The notes under the pieces are model-generated. The model was not told the origin of the DNA and did no database searches. It saw nothing but the letters and a program-made list of their open reading frames with translations. This document shows positions 18,606 through 27,244 of a stretch of 64,000 nucleotides of DNA, in pieces. The translations under genes were made by a program, and so were the position numbers. This DNA comes from JADGHX01 sp035760965 (GTDB lineage: Bacteria; Pseudomonadota; Gammaproteobacteria; Steroidobacterales; Steroidobacteraceae). How positions within the stretch are numbered: position 1 is the first letter of the stretch; each line of letters begins with the position of its first letter. The stretch lies in NCBI GenBank assembly GCA_035760965.1, contig DASTRY010000073.1:31609-95608 (forward strand), written 5' to 3'.

Positions 18606-19568
18606 GTGTCGCAGCTCACGCTCGAATCGATCCGCGCGGCGCGCGAGCGCATTCGCGACAAGATCACGCGCACGCCGGTGCTCACCAACGAGATGCTCGA
18701 CGATCAGGCGGGCGCGGCGCTCTTCTTCAAGGCGGAGAACCTGCAGAAGATCGGCGCCTTCAAGGCGCGCGGCGCGACGAACGCGGTGTTCATGCTCTCC
18801 GATGCGCAAGCGCAGCGCGGCGTCGTTGCGCATTCGTCGGGCAATCACGCGGCAGCGGTGGCGCGCGCCGCGCAGCTGCGAGGCATTCCGGCGTATATCG
18901 TCATGCCGACGAACGTCCCGAAGGCCAAGCAGGCGTCGGTCCGGCGCTTCGGCGCGCACGTCACGTTCGTCGAGCCGACCATCGCCGCACGCGAGGCCGG
19001 GGCGGCGAAGATCGTGGAGGAGACCGGCGCAGAGCTCGTGCATCCGTACAACGATCTGCGCGTGATGGCGGGGCAGGGCACCGCGGCTCTGGAGTTGCTC
19101 GAGGACGTGCCGGATCTCGACATCGTGCTCTGCCCGGTGGGCGGCGGTGGCCTGCTGAGCGGCACGGCGGTGGCCGCGAAAGGGCTGAAGCCCGACATCC
19201 GCGTGATCGCGGCGGAGCCGGCGGGCGCGGACGATGCGTTCCGTTCGTTCAAGAGTGGTCGCATCGTCGGCAACACCAAGCCGGACACCATCGCGGACGG
19301 GCTCCGCGGGCAGCTCGGCGAGCTCACGTTCAGCGAAATCCGCGAGCACGTCGACGACATCGTCACCGTCTCGGAGGAGGCGATCGTGCTCGCGATGCGG
19401 GCGCTTTGGGAGATGCTGAAGATCGTCGTCGAGCCCTCGGCGGCCGTCCCTTATGCGGCCGTCATCGAGCACAAGCTGGATGTGAGTCGCAAGCGCGTCG
19501 GGATCATTCTGACCGGCGGCAACCTCGATCTCGATGCGTTGCCCTGGGCGAGACACCAAGTGCCCTAG
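18606..19568 (+). CDS. Threonine/serine dehydratase-like PLP enzyme (fold type II)
   Basis: This 320-residue protein starts with GTG at 18606. It shows the PLP-binding Lys53 in G-A-F-K-A-R-G-A, the substrate and phosphate-loop motif S-S-G-N-H at 77-81, the glycine loop V-G-G-G-G-L-L-S-G, and the closing I-L-T-G-G-N. It lacks the C-terminal ACT regulatory domain of biosynthetic IlvA. Its length fits catabolic threonine dehydratase or serine racemase, which cannot be told apart by eye. It would convert Thr or Ser to a 2-oxo acid plus ammonia, or racemise Ser. It lies downstream of the methyltransferase-like gene, and the 3' end faces the PQQ dehydrogenase gene 11 bp away. Confidence 0.88.
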   Translation: MSQLTLESIRAARERIRDKITRTPVLTNEMLDDQAGAALFFKAENLQKIGAFKARGATNAVFMLSDAQAQRGVVAHSSGNHAAAVARAAQLRGIPAYIVMPTNVPKAKQASVRRFGAHVTFVEPTIAAREAGAAKIVEETGAELVHPYNDLRVMAGQGTAALELLEDVPDLDIVLCPVGGGGLLSGTAVAAKGLKPDIRVIAAEPAGADDAFRSFKSGRIVGNTKPDTIADGLRGQLGELTFSEIREHVDDIVTVSEEAIVLAMRALWEMLKIVVEPSAAVPYAAVIEHKLDVSRKRVGIILTGGNLDLDALPWARHQVP

Positions 19569-19579
19569 CGCGCGATGGG

Positions 19580-21694
19580 CTAGCGTGTCGAGCTCGACGA
19601 CAGCTCCTGCTGCTGGAGCGCGCGGGCCTGCTCGCCTACATACGCGCGAATGGTTTCGGCATCGGCCGGCGACAGGAACTTCGCCCAGCTCACCATGCCT
19701 CGATCCGTCAGCGCACCGTCGATCACGACGCGCTTCCACGCGCTCTTGTCGGTGAGCATCGGCGAGCGGCGCAAGTCGGGAATCACGTTCGCCGACTGCG
19801 CATCGAAGCCATGGCATCGGGCGCAGTACAGATCGTAGTGCGCCTTGCCCGTGTTGTACGCGGTGCTCGACGCGATCTGGTCAGGCGGATTCGCGGGGGG
19901 CGCGAGCGGCGAGTCCGGCGGCAAGGTCGCCGTGCCGTCCAGCTTGAAGGCGAGCATGCGGCCGTTGTCGCGCATGCGCGCCGGCGGCGTGAACACCACC
20001 GCGGACGGCCCTGAAGAGACGGCGACGTACTGCTCTCCGCCCACGCTGTACATCACCGGCCCCGCAACGATCGCATTGGGTGTGTTGTAGCTCCACACGC
20101 GCTCGCCGGTGTCCGCGCGAAACGCGACGAGCTCTCCCAGCAATCCCGCGCGCGAGCGCCCTTGAAATACGAGATTGCCCGCCGTCGCGAGCACGCCGTT
20201 GCCGCGCCCGTTGGCGCGCCACGCCTCCGACTGCGTGACGGGATTCCAGGCGAGCAGATACGCGGAGTTGGCGGCGCCCGTCGGTCCTTTCGGCGGCCCG
20301 CTCGCCGGCCCGCCGTGGACCATCGACTCGCGATTGATGCCGATGTGCGGAATGCCTTGCACGTATCGAAATTCGGGCAGGAGCTCGTAGTACGTCGAGC
20401 TCTCCGTGGCGGGGATATAGATGAGTCCCGTCATCGGGCTGAACGCGACCGGCTGCCAGTTGTGACCGCCGCCGCCGCCCGGAATCCCGAGCCACGGCGC
20501 GTCTTGATAGCGCGCAGCGGCGACGATCTCGGGCCGTCCGGTGGCGAGGTCCACGCGGGTCGCCCAGTTCAGGCCGGAGATGTACGGCTGTGCCGAGAGG
20601 ACTTTGCCGGTCGCGCGTTCGATCACGTAGAAGAAGCCGTCCTTCGGCGCGTGGAGCAGAACCTTCTTCAGCTGCCCGTCGATGCGCAGATCGACCAGCG
20701 TGATGTCGGCGATCGCGTCGTAGTCCCACTCTTCACCGGGCACTTCCTGGTAGTGCCACTTGTAGCGTCCCGTGTCCGCGTCGACTGCCACGATCGACGC
20801 GATGAAGAGGTTGTCGCCCTTGCCGGCCGAGCGATGCACGCGACTCCAGGGATAGCCGTTGCCCGTACCGAAATACACCTGATTCAGATCGGGATCGAAC
20901 ACTAGCGCGTTCCAGACGTGGCCGCCGCCGCCGTACTTGTACCAATCGCCGAACCACGTCGGTCGCGCGAGACGTGCGAGCACTTCGTCGGATGCTGCGC
21001 CGTCTTGCTTGGCCGCCGGATCGCCGGGCACGGTATAGAAGCGCCAGATGAGCTTGCCGGAGCGAGCGTCGTACGCGCTGACGTATCCGCGACCGCCGAA
21101 CTCCGAGCCGGCATTGCCGATGAACACTTTGTCGCGCGCGACACGCGGCGCGCCGGTGATGGAGTACGTGGTGCCCACCGGTGTCGTCACGGTGCTCCAC
21201 ACGGGCGTGCCCGTTGCGGCGTTGAGCGCAATGAGTCGCCCGTCCACGGTGCCGACGTAGACGAGACCTTTGTAGACCGCGACACCGCGATTCACGATGT
21301 CGCAGCACGTTGGTACGGCGGCGCTGCCAGGCACCTTCGGATCGAAGAACCAGATCTGCCGGCCCGTGCGCGCATCGAGCGCGTAGACCTTGCTCCATGC
21401 GGTACTCACGTACATCACGCCGTCGACGACGAGCGGCGTCGCTTCCTGTCCGCGCGTCGTGTCGTAATCGAAGTACCACGCGGGCTTCAGTCTGCGCACG
21501 GTCTGCACATTGATCTGCGCGAGCCGCGAGAAGCGCCGCTCGTTCCAGTCGCCACCGTGCGTGAGCCAGTTTTGCGGCTCGCGCTCGGCATGCGCGAGCC
21601 GGGTATCGTCGACCTGCGCGACTCCTGCCGGAGCGGCCACCGCGAGCAGCGGCGCGAGGACGATCACTGCGGCGAGGCCGATACGGCGGATCAA
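19580..21694 (-). CDS. PQQ-dependent quinohemoprotein alcohol dehydrogenase with C-terminal cytochrome c (copy 1)
   Basis: This protein of about 704 residues would oxidise alcohols or aldehydes in the periplasm, with PQQ and Ca2+ in an eight-bladed propeller passing electrons to its own haem domain. Visible features are a signal peptide (residues 1-~22), Q-N-W-L-T-H-G-G-D-W, the vicinal disulfide Cys130-Cys131 that packs against PQQ, the catalytic W-D-Y-D-A segment, and a C-terminal haem-binding C624-A-R-C-H628. Start: TTG 21694 is favoured because AGGAG lies 7 nt upstream; GTG 21712 in the same frame is the alternative. It is the most divergent of the four PQQ enzymes in the window. The next gene upstream is a small unknown. 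Confidence 0.92.
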   Translation of the reverse strand: MIRRIGLAAVIVLAPLLAVAAPAGVAQVDDTRLAHAEREPQNWLTHGGDWNERRFSRLAQINVQTVRRLKPAWYFDYDTTRGQEATPLVVDGVMYVSTAWSKVYALDARTGRQIWFFDPKVPGSAAVPTCCDIVNRGVAVYKGLVYVGTVDGRLIALNAATGTPVWSTVTTPVGTTYSITGAPRVARDKVFIGNAGSEFGGRGYVSAYDARSGKLIWRFYTVPGDPAAKQDGAASDEVLARLARPTWFGDWYKYGGGGHVWNALVFDPDLNQVYFGTGNGYPWSRVHRSAGKGDNLFIASIVAVDADTGRYKWHYQEVPGEEWDYDAIADITLVDLRIDGQLKKVLLHAPKDGFFYVIERATGKVLSAQPYISGLNWATRVDLATGRPEIVAAARYQDAPWLGIPGGGGGHNWQPVAFSPMTGLIYIPATESSTYYELLPEFRYVQGIPHIGINRESMVHGGPASGPPKGPTGAANSAYLLAWNPVTQSEAWRANGRGNGVLATAGNLVFQGRSRAGLLGELVAFRADTGERVWSYNTPNAIVAGPVMYSVGGEQYVAVSSGPSAVVFTPPARMRDNGRMLAFKLDGTATLPPDSPLAPPANPPDQIASSTAYNTGKAHYDLYCARCHGFDAQSANVIPDLRRSPMLTDKSAWKRVVIDGALTDRGMVSWAKFLSPADAETIRAYVGEQARALQQQELSSSSTR

Positions 21695-21954
21695 AGAGCG
21701 TCTCCTCGGCACGGTCGCGAAATCACCCGGGTTCTCAATGCTATAAAGCGGCGGACGCGAGGGGGAGTGCTCGCTGCGCCCGTAGCGCGGACGTGACTGG
21801 CAGGGCCTTCCTGAGCCTCTCGCTCGCGAGTGCGATGAGCTTGCGCTTGATTTTGCGGACCCAGGCCGGCGCGCGTGTGATCGTGCATGCCGAACACCAA
21901 GCTGGGGCTCGGCGCGGCCCCGGGCGCACACCCGGTGCGCCACGCCGCCGCTAG

Positions 21955-22335
21955 CTAGACCAAGCGTTGCGGTGTCACGTGCGTCGGCCGCTGCGTAAGC
22001 TGCTCTTTGACGTGCGAGAGCAGCTCCGCGCTTTCCGAATGCGCGGCGAGCGGATCGCCCACCGTGACGCGAGAGCCGAAGTGCGCCAGCGTGACCTCGA
22101 AATCCGCTCCCTTGAAGCGGAAGCGCGCGGGACCGGTGAAGCGCGCGGGAACCTTGAAGTCGGCGAACTCGACGCCGGGAATGCGGGCGAGCAGCGCGCA
22201 CACGCGACCGAACGTGATGCGCGGACCTCCGATCTCGAACATCGCCAGCGCGCCGCTCATGGTGCGGAACTCGCTGAGACAGCTCGTCCGCATCGTCAGC
22301 GCAATCCGTTCGCCGACACTTTCGGCCATCGACAT
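21955..22335 (-). CDS. Hypothetical protein, about 126 residues
   Basis: I do not recognise this small protein. The frame is open from 22413, but ATG 22335 (M-S-M-A-E-S-V-G) or ATG 22329 fits better, the latter with GGGA about 6 nt upstream. The sequence is mixed alpha/beta with no signal peptide or transmembrane segment. Its internal motif R-T-S-C-L-S-E-F-R-T-M-S-G-A-L-A is followed by an Arg/Phe-rich stretch. A hot-dog-fold thioesterase relative is conceivable but unproven. Base composition matches its neighbours. It lies between the DUF2207 and PQQ dehydrogenase genes on the same strand, with about 260 bp of non-coding DNA after it. Confidence 0.55.
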   Translation of the reverse strand: MSMAESVGERIALTMRTSCLSEFRTMSGALAMFEIGGPRITFGRVCALLARIPGVEFADFKVPARFTGPARFRFKGADFEVTLAHFGSRVTVGDPLAAHSESAELLSHVKEQLTQRPTHVTPQRLV

Positions 22336-22398
22336 TCCCGCTAAATTCTCGAACCCCGGTGTGTACGCGCACAGTACAACTCTTGTCGGCGCGCCGCG

Positions 22399-22414
22399 TG
22401 TGACCGGGATCACG
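22399..22414. promoter_or_regulatory. CRP/FNR-like palindrome, candidate operator
   Basis: The 16 bases read TGTGA-CCGGGA-TCACG, one mismatch from the classic TGTGA-N6-TCACA CRP half-sites. It is centred about 70 bp upstream of the start of the small unknown gene (22335). No scoring against a matrix was possible, and short palindromes arise by chance in GC-rich DNA. Confidence 0.3.
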
Positions 22415-22635
22415 CGTCGGGCGCGAAGTGCCGGCGTGTCTCGAGGGCGATCGACACGAACGGACCCGGCTCAGCTTCACTGGATTCGAATCTGCGCGCG
22501 CAGGGTGTCGCAGGTGGACCCGGACCGAGACCTTTGGTCAGGGTCTTGTACAAAACCGGGTCAGGAGGCGTGTCGAGTGCAGCGGCGGCGTTATGCCAGT
22601 GCCGCAAGGCTCACACACTCGCGCCGTGCGAATAC
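22415..22635. other. Non-coding gap between the DUF2207 gene and the unknown gene
   Basis: With the palindrome region just before it, this makes about 300 bp without a convincing gene. I see no RNA gene, no clear terminator and no strong promoter. Overlapping open frames here are shadows of the GC-rich flanks. Confidence 0.5.
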
Positions 22636-24453
22636 TTACCACCCGCCGCCGCCACCGCCTCCACCGCCACCGCCCGACGATCCGCCGCCACCGCCACCGG
22701 AGCTCGAGCCGGGAGCCGTCGATGCGGACGAGATCGCGCTGCTGAACTGGGAGCTCAGGCTTTCCGAGAAGCTGCCGAGATGACGGGTGCTCCAGCCCGA
22801 CCCGCTGTACCACGAAGGCTGCGATGTCGAGGGCGGCTGCATCGCGAACACGCTCGCGAACCGCTCGCCCCAGCGCTGCTCGACACCGAGCGCGACCGCT
22901 GCGGGCAGATACGCGTGATACAGCGCCGGAGTCAGCGGCGGAGGCGGCGACTTCAGGCGCGCGAGCTCTTCCTGCTCCGCGACGGACATGTACATCTTGA
23001 AGCCGCGTACGTGATCCATCGCCGCGCGACCCGCGGCGGTCGGCGCCTTGAGGAGCTTGCCGAACACGCCGTTTGCGATGAGCCCGATCGCCGCGGCGGC
23101 GACGCTCGCCCAGCCGAGCCGCGTCGTGAAATACCACTCGGGCAGGACGTACCGGCCCGCGGACATCACCAGCGCGACGACAATGGCGATGCTGAAAGCG
23201 ACGCCGAGCGCGTGCCAGCCGCCATTGATGCGGAAGAAGCTCGGCGTGAAGCGCGCCCTCAACATGCTCCGGTGGAGCATTTTCGCCGCGCGTACCTGCT
23301 CCCAGTTCTCCTTCTTGAGCTCGACTCGATCGCTCTTCGCGAAGAGCTGCGCGAGCAGCGCGCGCTGCTCGGCCGAGAGCGGCTGGGCGTCCGCGCTCTC
23401 GCGCTTGATGAGCGTGAATTCACGACCGAGGCCGAGAAACCCGCGCGTCTCGTCGATCACGAGATGGCCCTTCACCGCGAGATCGAGAACGTCGGCGGCG
23501 AAGCAGCGGTCGTCGTAGCGCATCTCGAGCAGATAGCGCATGGCGCCGGGCGAAATGCCGCTCGGCGGCTCGTATTCGGGAATCACGACACGGCCCGGCG
23601 GATCGCGCCCGACCTTGTTCCAGATCCAAACGTAGTAGAGCAGCAGCAGGGCGAGCCCGCCGATGCCGAAGTATGCGGGCCGGATGTCACGCAGCACGAA
23701 GTTGCCCGCGGCTCCGATGCCGCGTTGGCTGCGATAGCGAGTGAGGCTCGCCATGACGCCCGGACCGCTTGCGGCGGCCGACGGCTTCTCGACGGGCGGC
23801 GCGATGAAACCCTTCGGCCACATCACCACGATGGTGAGGCCTTCGTGAACCGCCAGCCGCTCCGTCGTGTGGAACGTCGGCTCACCCTCTTCGATGCGCG
23901 CGGAATAGCCGGTGCCGCGCGCGCCTTGCGGGCCCGTGTACGCTTCGAGCCGCACTTGCGAGCGCGGGATCGCTGCGGGCAGCACGACCCGCGCGCTCGC
24001 CGTGTCGATGGCGAAGTCCCAGCCGTTGCCCGTCACGTTCCAGTACACCTCGTCGTGATCGGCGAAGAAGCCGAGCTGGCGATCGGTGCGGTAGTCGATC
24101 TCGTACGTGTGCTCGCCAGGCACCAGCATGCTGTGCGGATCGCCGAGATAGATGCGCACGCCGTTGCCGCGGTTCTCCGTCCACCACCGCTCGGCTCGGC
24201 CGTCCCGGCGCGCGCCGCGAAAATCGAAGCCGACCGTGACGATGCCGCCGTTGCGGCCGGGATACTCGGTCGGAAAGTCCCGGTAGATGCCGCGCCGGAT
24301 ATTGCGGCCCTCGGCGCGCACGCGAATGACCTCGTGCACATCGAACGAGCCGTCCGTCTGGACCGTGATCGTGCTGTCGTACGACAGAATGCGCTCGTCG
24401 GCCTGCGCAATGGTCGCGCATACGAGCATGCAGAGCGCGAGGAGCGCTTTCAC
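22636..24453 (-). CDS. DUF2207 domain membrane protein
   Basis: This 605-residue protein starts at GTG 24453 and overlaps the LemA stop by 4 bp. A signal peptide (residues 1-~18) leads into the DUF2207 extracytoplasmic domain (about 20-200) with I-R-R-G-I-Y-R-D-F-P. Hydrophobic segments follow near 260 (G-L-A-L-L-L-L-Y-Y-V), and as a pair near 410-470. A long Ser/Gly tail ends in an uninterrupted glycine run and a final Trp. This tail is typical of the family and explains the CCG-rich repeat at 22640-22705. DUF2207 and LemA proteins are a conserved pair of unknown envelope function. Confidence 0.9.
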   Translation of the reverse strand: MKALLALCMLVCATIAQADERILSYDSTITVQTDGSFDVHEVIRVRAEGRNIRRGIYRDFPTEYPGRNGGIVTVGFDFRGARRDGRAERWWTENRGNGVRIYLGDPHSMLVPGEHTYEIDYRTDRQLGFFADHDEVYWNVTGNGWDFAIDTASARVVLPAAIPRSQVRLEAYTGPQGARGTGYSARIEEGEPTFHTTERLAVHEGLTIVVMWPKGFIAPPVEKPSAAASGPGVMASLTRYRSQRGIGAAGNFVLRDIRPAYFGIGGLALLLLYYVWIWNKVGRDPPGRVVIPEYEPPSGISPGAMRYLLEMRYDDRCFAADVLDLAVKGHLVIDETRGFLGLGREFTLIKRESADAQPLSAEQRALLAQLFAKSDRVELKKENWEQVRAAKMLHRSMLRARFTPSFFRINGGWHALGVAFSIAIVVALVMSAGRYVLPEWYFTTRLGWASVAAAAIGLIANGVFGKLLKAPTAAGRAAMDHVRGFKMYMSVAEQEELARLKSPPPPLTPALYHAYLPAAVALGVEQRWGERFASVFAMQPPSTSQPSWYSGSGWSTRHLGSFSESLSSQFSSAISSASTAPGSSSGGGGGGSSGGGGGGGGGGGW

Positions 24454-24998
24454 GGCAGCGCCACTTTCGGGGCTGCCGCGGCGTCCGGCTCGTCGAGCTC
24501 GAAGAACTCGGCCGGCCGGAACGCGAACGCGCGCGCGATGAGCAGATCGGGAAAGCGCTGGAGGCGATTGTTGAAGAGGTTCACGGCGCCGTTGTAGTAG
24601 CGCCGGGAGTACTGAATCTGGTTCTCGGTGTCCACGAGCTTGCGATGCAAGTCCGCGAAGCCCTCGCTCGCCTTCAGGTTCGGATAGGCCTCGACGAGCG
24701 CGATGAGCTTTTGCACGCCCGCGCTGACGGCGCGCTCGGTCTCGCTGCGCGATGCGGGTGTCCCCTGCGAAACGCTCCGCAACCCTGCGAGGCTCGTGAG
24801 CAGCGCGCGCTCGTAGCTCGCGTAGCCCTTCACGATCTCGACGAGCCGCGGCACGAGCTCGTGCCGCCGCGTGAGCTGCACGTCGACGTCGCTCCACGCC
24901 TGAGCGACTCGATTTCGATCGCGCACGAGCGAGTTGTAGACGAGCGCCGCCCACACGAGCAGCGCGACGAAGAGCGCAACGACCACCCCGAACGCCAT
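24450..24998 (-). CDS. lemA: LemA family protein
   Basis: This 182-residue protein starts at ATG 24998, with AGGA about 7 nt upstream; the open frame further upstream is rejected. An N-terminal transmembrane helix (residues ~4-24, Val/Ala/Leu-rich) is followed by the LemA helical bundle: Y-N-S-L-V, the R-x-x-L-V-P-R-L-V-E-I-V-K-G-Y-A segment, A-Y-P-N-L-K-A-S, and the highly conserved R-R-Y-Y-N-x-x-V-x-x-F-N-N. The function of LemA is unsettled, and co-occurrence with DUF2207/TPM-type proteins suggests an envelope complex. It is coupled to the DUF2207 gene by a 4-bp overlap. Confidence 0.94.
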   Translation of the reverse strand: MAFGVVVALFVALLVWAALVYNSLVRDRNRVAQAWSDVDVQLTRRHELVPRLVEIVKGYASYERALLTSLAGLRSVSQGTPASRSETERAVSAGVQKLIALVEAYPNLKASEGFADLHRKLVDTENQIQYSRRYYNGAVNLFNNRLQRFPDLLIARAFAFRPAEFFELDEPDAAAAPKVALP

Positions 24999-25105
24999 GC
25001 GCGCGATCCTAACCTGCCCGCGAGTCGGGTGCGTACGCCGGAGTATTTGTTCTCGCGCGAACGGCAACCCTATGCTCGCCGGGTCGAAGGGGGAGACCAG
25101 TCGAA

Positions 25106-27211
25106 ATGCGAAGAACAGCACGCCTTGCCGCGGGTCTGGGAATGGCGTTGAGCGCGGCGCTCGCGCTCGGCGCACCCGCAATCAAGCCCGCGCCGGCGTT
25201 CACGGCCAAAGAGCTGAATGCGCTGCCCACGACGCAATGGATCACGAACGGGGGCACGCTCTTCAACCAGCGCTATTCGCCGCTCACGCTGCTGAATCGC
25301 GAGAACGTCAAACACCTGAAGGGGCGCTGGCGTACGAGCATGGGGTCGGGTGCAGGGCCGGGTAACGCCGGTCAAGCGCAGATCCTCGCGTACGAAGGGG
25401 TGCTCTACGTCACCAACGGTGCGAACGACGTGTTCGCGATGGACGTGGAGACGGGACAGATCCTCTGGACCTACCGCGGCAATCCCGACCCGCGCGGCGG
25501 CAGCCCCATCGGCAAGGTGAGCCGCGGTGTCGCGCTCGGCGAGGGCAAGGTGTTCGTCGGCCACACCGACGCGCAGCTCGCCGCGCTCGATCAGCGCACG
25601 GGCAAGGTCATCTGGAAGATTCCGGCCGAGCGCTGGCAGGACGGCTATGCGATCACCGCGGCGCCGCTGTACTACGACGGGCTCGTCATCGTCGGCTTCA
25701 ACGGCGGCGAGATGGGCACACGCGGTCGCCTCAAAGCGTTCGATGCGAAGACGGGCAAGCTGCGGTGGACTTTCTACACGGTGCCCGGTCCGGGCGAGTT
25801 CGGTCACGAGACCTGGCCGCAGGACAGCGATGCGTGGAAGCGCGGGGGCGCCGCGATCTGGCAGACGCCCGCGGTCGATTCCGAGCTGGGGCTGATCTAC
25901 TTCTCGACCGGCAATCCCGGTCCCGATCTGAACGGCAGTGTTCGTCCCGGAGACAACTTGTTCTCGGTGTCGATCGTTGCGATCGACGCGAAGACGGGGA
26001 AGTATCGCTGGCACTTCCAGCAGGTCCATCACGATCTGTGGGACTACGACTCGCCCAATCCCGTCGTGCTCTTCGATGCGGAGATCGACGGCGTGCCGCG
26101 CAAGGGTCTCGTGGAAGTCTCGAAGACCGGCTGGGCGTACATCCTCGATCGCACGAACGGCAAGCCGCTCATCGGTATCGAGGAGCGGCCGGTGCCGCAG
26201 GAACCGCGACAGGCCACGGCGGCGACGCAGCCGTATCCGATCGGCGATGCGATCGTTCCGCAGCAGGTCGACATCGTGCCCGAGGGCGTGCCGCTCGTGC
26301 CGGGCACGGGCGAGGTGCCCAATCATGGGCGCATCTTCACGCCGTTCTGGACCGAGCCCGTTACGGTGAAACCCGGGACCATGGGCGGCGCCAACTGGCC
26401 GCCGAGCTCGTACGACCCTGAGTCGCACTTGCTGTACGTCTGCGCGTCCGATCGCATCAGCACGTTCTGGGTGCGCGAGAAGCTCGAGGAACCGGGGCCG
26501 AACAAAGTCTACATGGGCGGCGCGTTCGGCCAAGCAGAGGTCGATGACAGCGGCATTCTTGCGGCGCTCGACGTGCGCACGAACAAGCTGAAGTGGCGCC
26601 AGCAGTGGCGCGAGATCTGTTACAGCGGCTCGGTGGTGACCGCGGGTGGGCTCCTGTTCGTCGGGCGTGCGGACGGGCGGCTGACGGCGCTGGACAAGAG
26701 CACTGGCGCGAAGCTCTGGGAGTTCATGACGGATGCCGGCGTGAACACCACGGTCACCACGTTCGAGCACAAAGGGCAGCAGTACGTCGCCGTGCACGCG
26801 GGCGGCGGCGTGTTCGCGAACGGCAAGCGCGGTGATGGTGTGTGGATGTTTTCGCTGGACGGCAAGATCGACCCGATCGTGCCGCCTCCGCCACCGGGTT
26901 CGCGGCCCAGTGCGAGCGCTGCGGGTGCGGGCGGCGGGGCTCCTGGCGCCGCGCGTGCGGCGCGAGCGGTGGATCGCGCGCATGGCGAAGCGATTTACAA
27001 GCAAGCGTGCGTGCCGTGCCACGGCGAATCAGGCGCGGGCGGTCACGGCGGCGGGCCGTCGCTGATCGCGGGTCAGACCGCCGACCAGATCGTGGCCGTC
27101 ACGAGCACGGGCAGGAACAACATGCCGTCGTTCTCGGGCACCTACTCGGCGGATGATCTACGCGACATCGCGGCGTACATCGTCGACGGGCTGGCGAAGC
27201 AGGCGAAGTAG
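25106..27211 (+). CDS. PQQ-dependent dehydrogenase with C-terminal cytochrome c (copy 2, no vicinal disulfide)
   Basis: This 701-residue protein has a signal peptide (1-~23), then the W-I-T-N-G-G-T-L-F-N-Q-R-Y-S-P start of the propeller. It has W-F/W-Y repeats typical of PQQ enzymes, the catalytic-Asp segment W-D-Y-D-S-P-N-P, and a fused cytochrome c domain with C635-V-P-C-H639. A Pro-rich linker joins the two. Unlike the other three PQQ enzymes here, the position of the adjacent Cys pair reads S-P-I-G-K-V-S-R-G-V. The ring normally touching PQQ is therefore absent, which may alter the redox potential or electron transfer. It converges on the MBL gene 33 bp downstream and belongs to module A by position. 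Confidence 0.92.
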   Translation: MRRTARLAAGLGMALSAALALGAPAIKPAPAFTAKELNALPTTQWITNGGTLFNQRYSPLTLLNRENVKHLKGRWRTSMGSGAGPGNAGQAQILAYEGVLYVTNGANDVFAMDVETGQILWTYRGNPDPRGGSPIGKVSRGVALGEGKVFVGHTDAQLAALDQRTGKVIWKIPAERWQDGYAITAAPLYYDGLVIVGFNGGEMGTRGRLKAFDAKTGKLRWTFYTVPGPGEFGHETWPQDSDAWKRGGAAIWQTPAVDSELGLIYFSTGNPGPDLNGSVRPGDNLFSVSIVAIDAKTGKYRWHFQQVHHDLWDYDSPNPVVLFDAEIDGVPRKGLVEVSKTGWAYILDRTNGKPLIGIEERPVPQEPRQATAATQPYPIGDAIVPQQVDIVPEGVPLVPGTGEVPNHGRIFTPFWTEPVTVKPGTMGGANWPPSSYDPESHLLYVCASDRISTFWVREKLEEPGPNKVYMGGAFGQAEVDDSGILAALDVRTNKLKWRQQWREICYSGSVVTAGGLLFVGRADGRLTALDKSTGAKLWEFMTDAGVNTTVTTFEHKGQQYVAVHAGGGVFANGKRGDGVWMFSLDGKIDPIVPPPPPGSRPSASAAGAGGGAPGAARAARAVDRAHGEAIYKQACVPCHGESGAGGHGGGPSLIAGQTADQIVAVTSTGRNNMPSFSGTYSADDLRDIAAYIVDGLAKQAK

Positions 27212-27228
27212 GCGGCGGTCTGCCGCCT
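27210..27228. terminator. Possible hairpin between convergent genes
   Basis: A 7-bp perfect stem (AGGCGGC / GCCGCCT) with a 5-base loop sits directly on the stop of the PQQ dehydrogenase and ahead of the convergent MBL stop. There is no T-run on either side, so intrinsic termination is weakly supported. Confidence 0.3.
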
Positions 27229-27244
27229 GATCGCGCGAGCGCGA

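Noticed and set aside
19560..19586. Short CTAG-containing inverted repeat between the convergent dehydratase and PQQ genes
   Set aside because: Arms of only four bases with no T-run; not credible as a terminator.
22636..22710. CCG/CCA repeat resembling a microsatellite or CRISPR-like array
   Set aside because: It encodes the glycine-rich C-terminal tail normal for DUF2207 proteins; no spacer structure.
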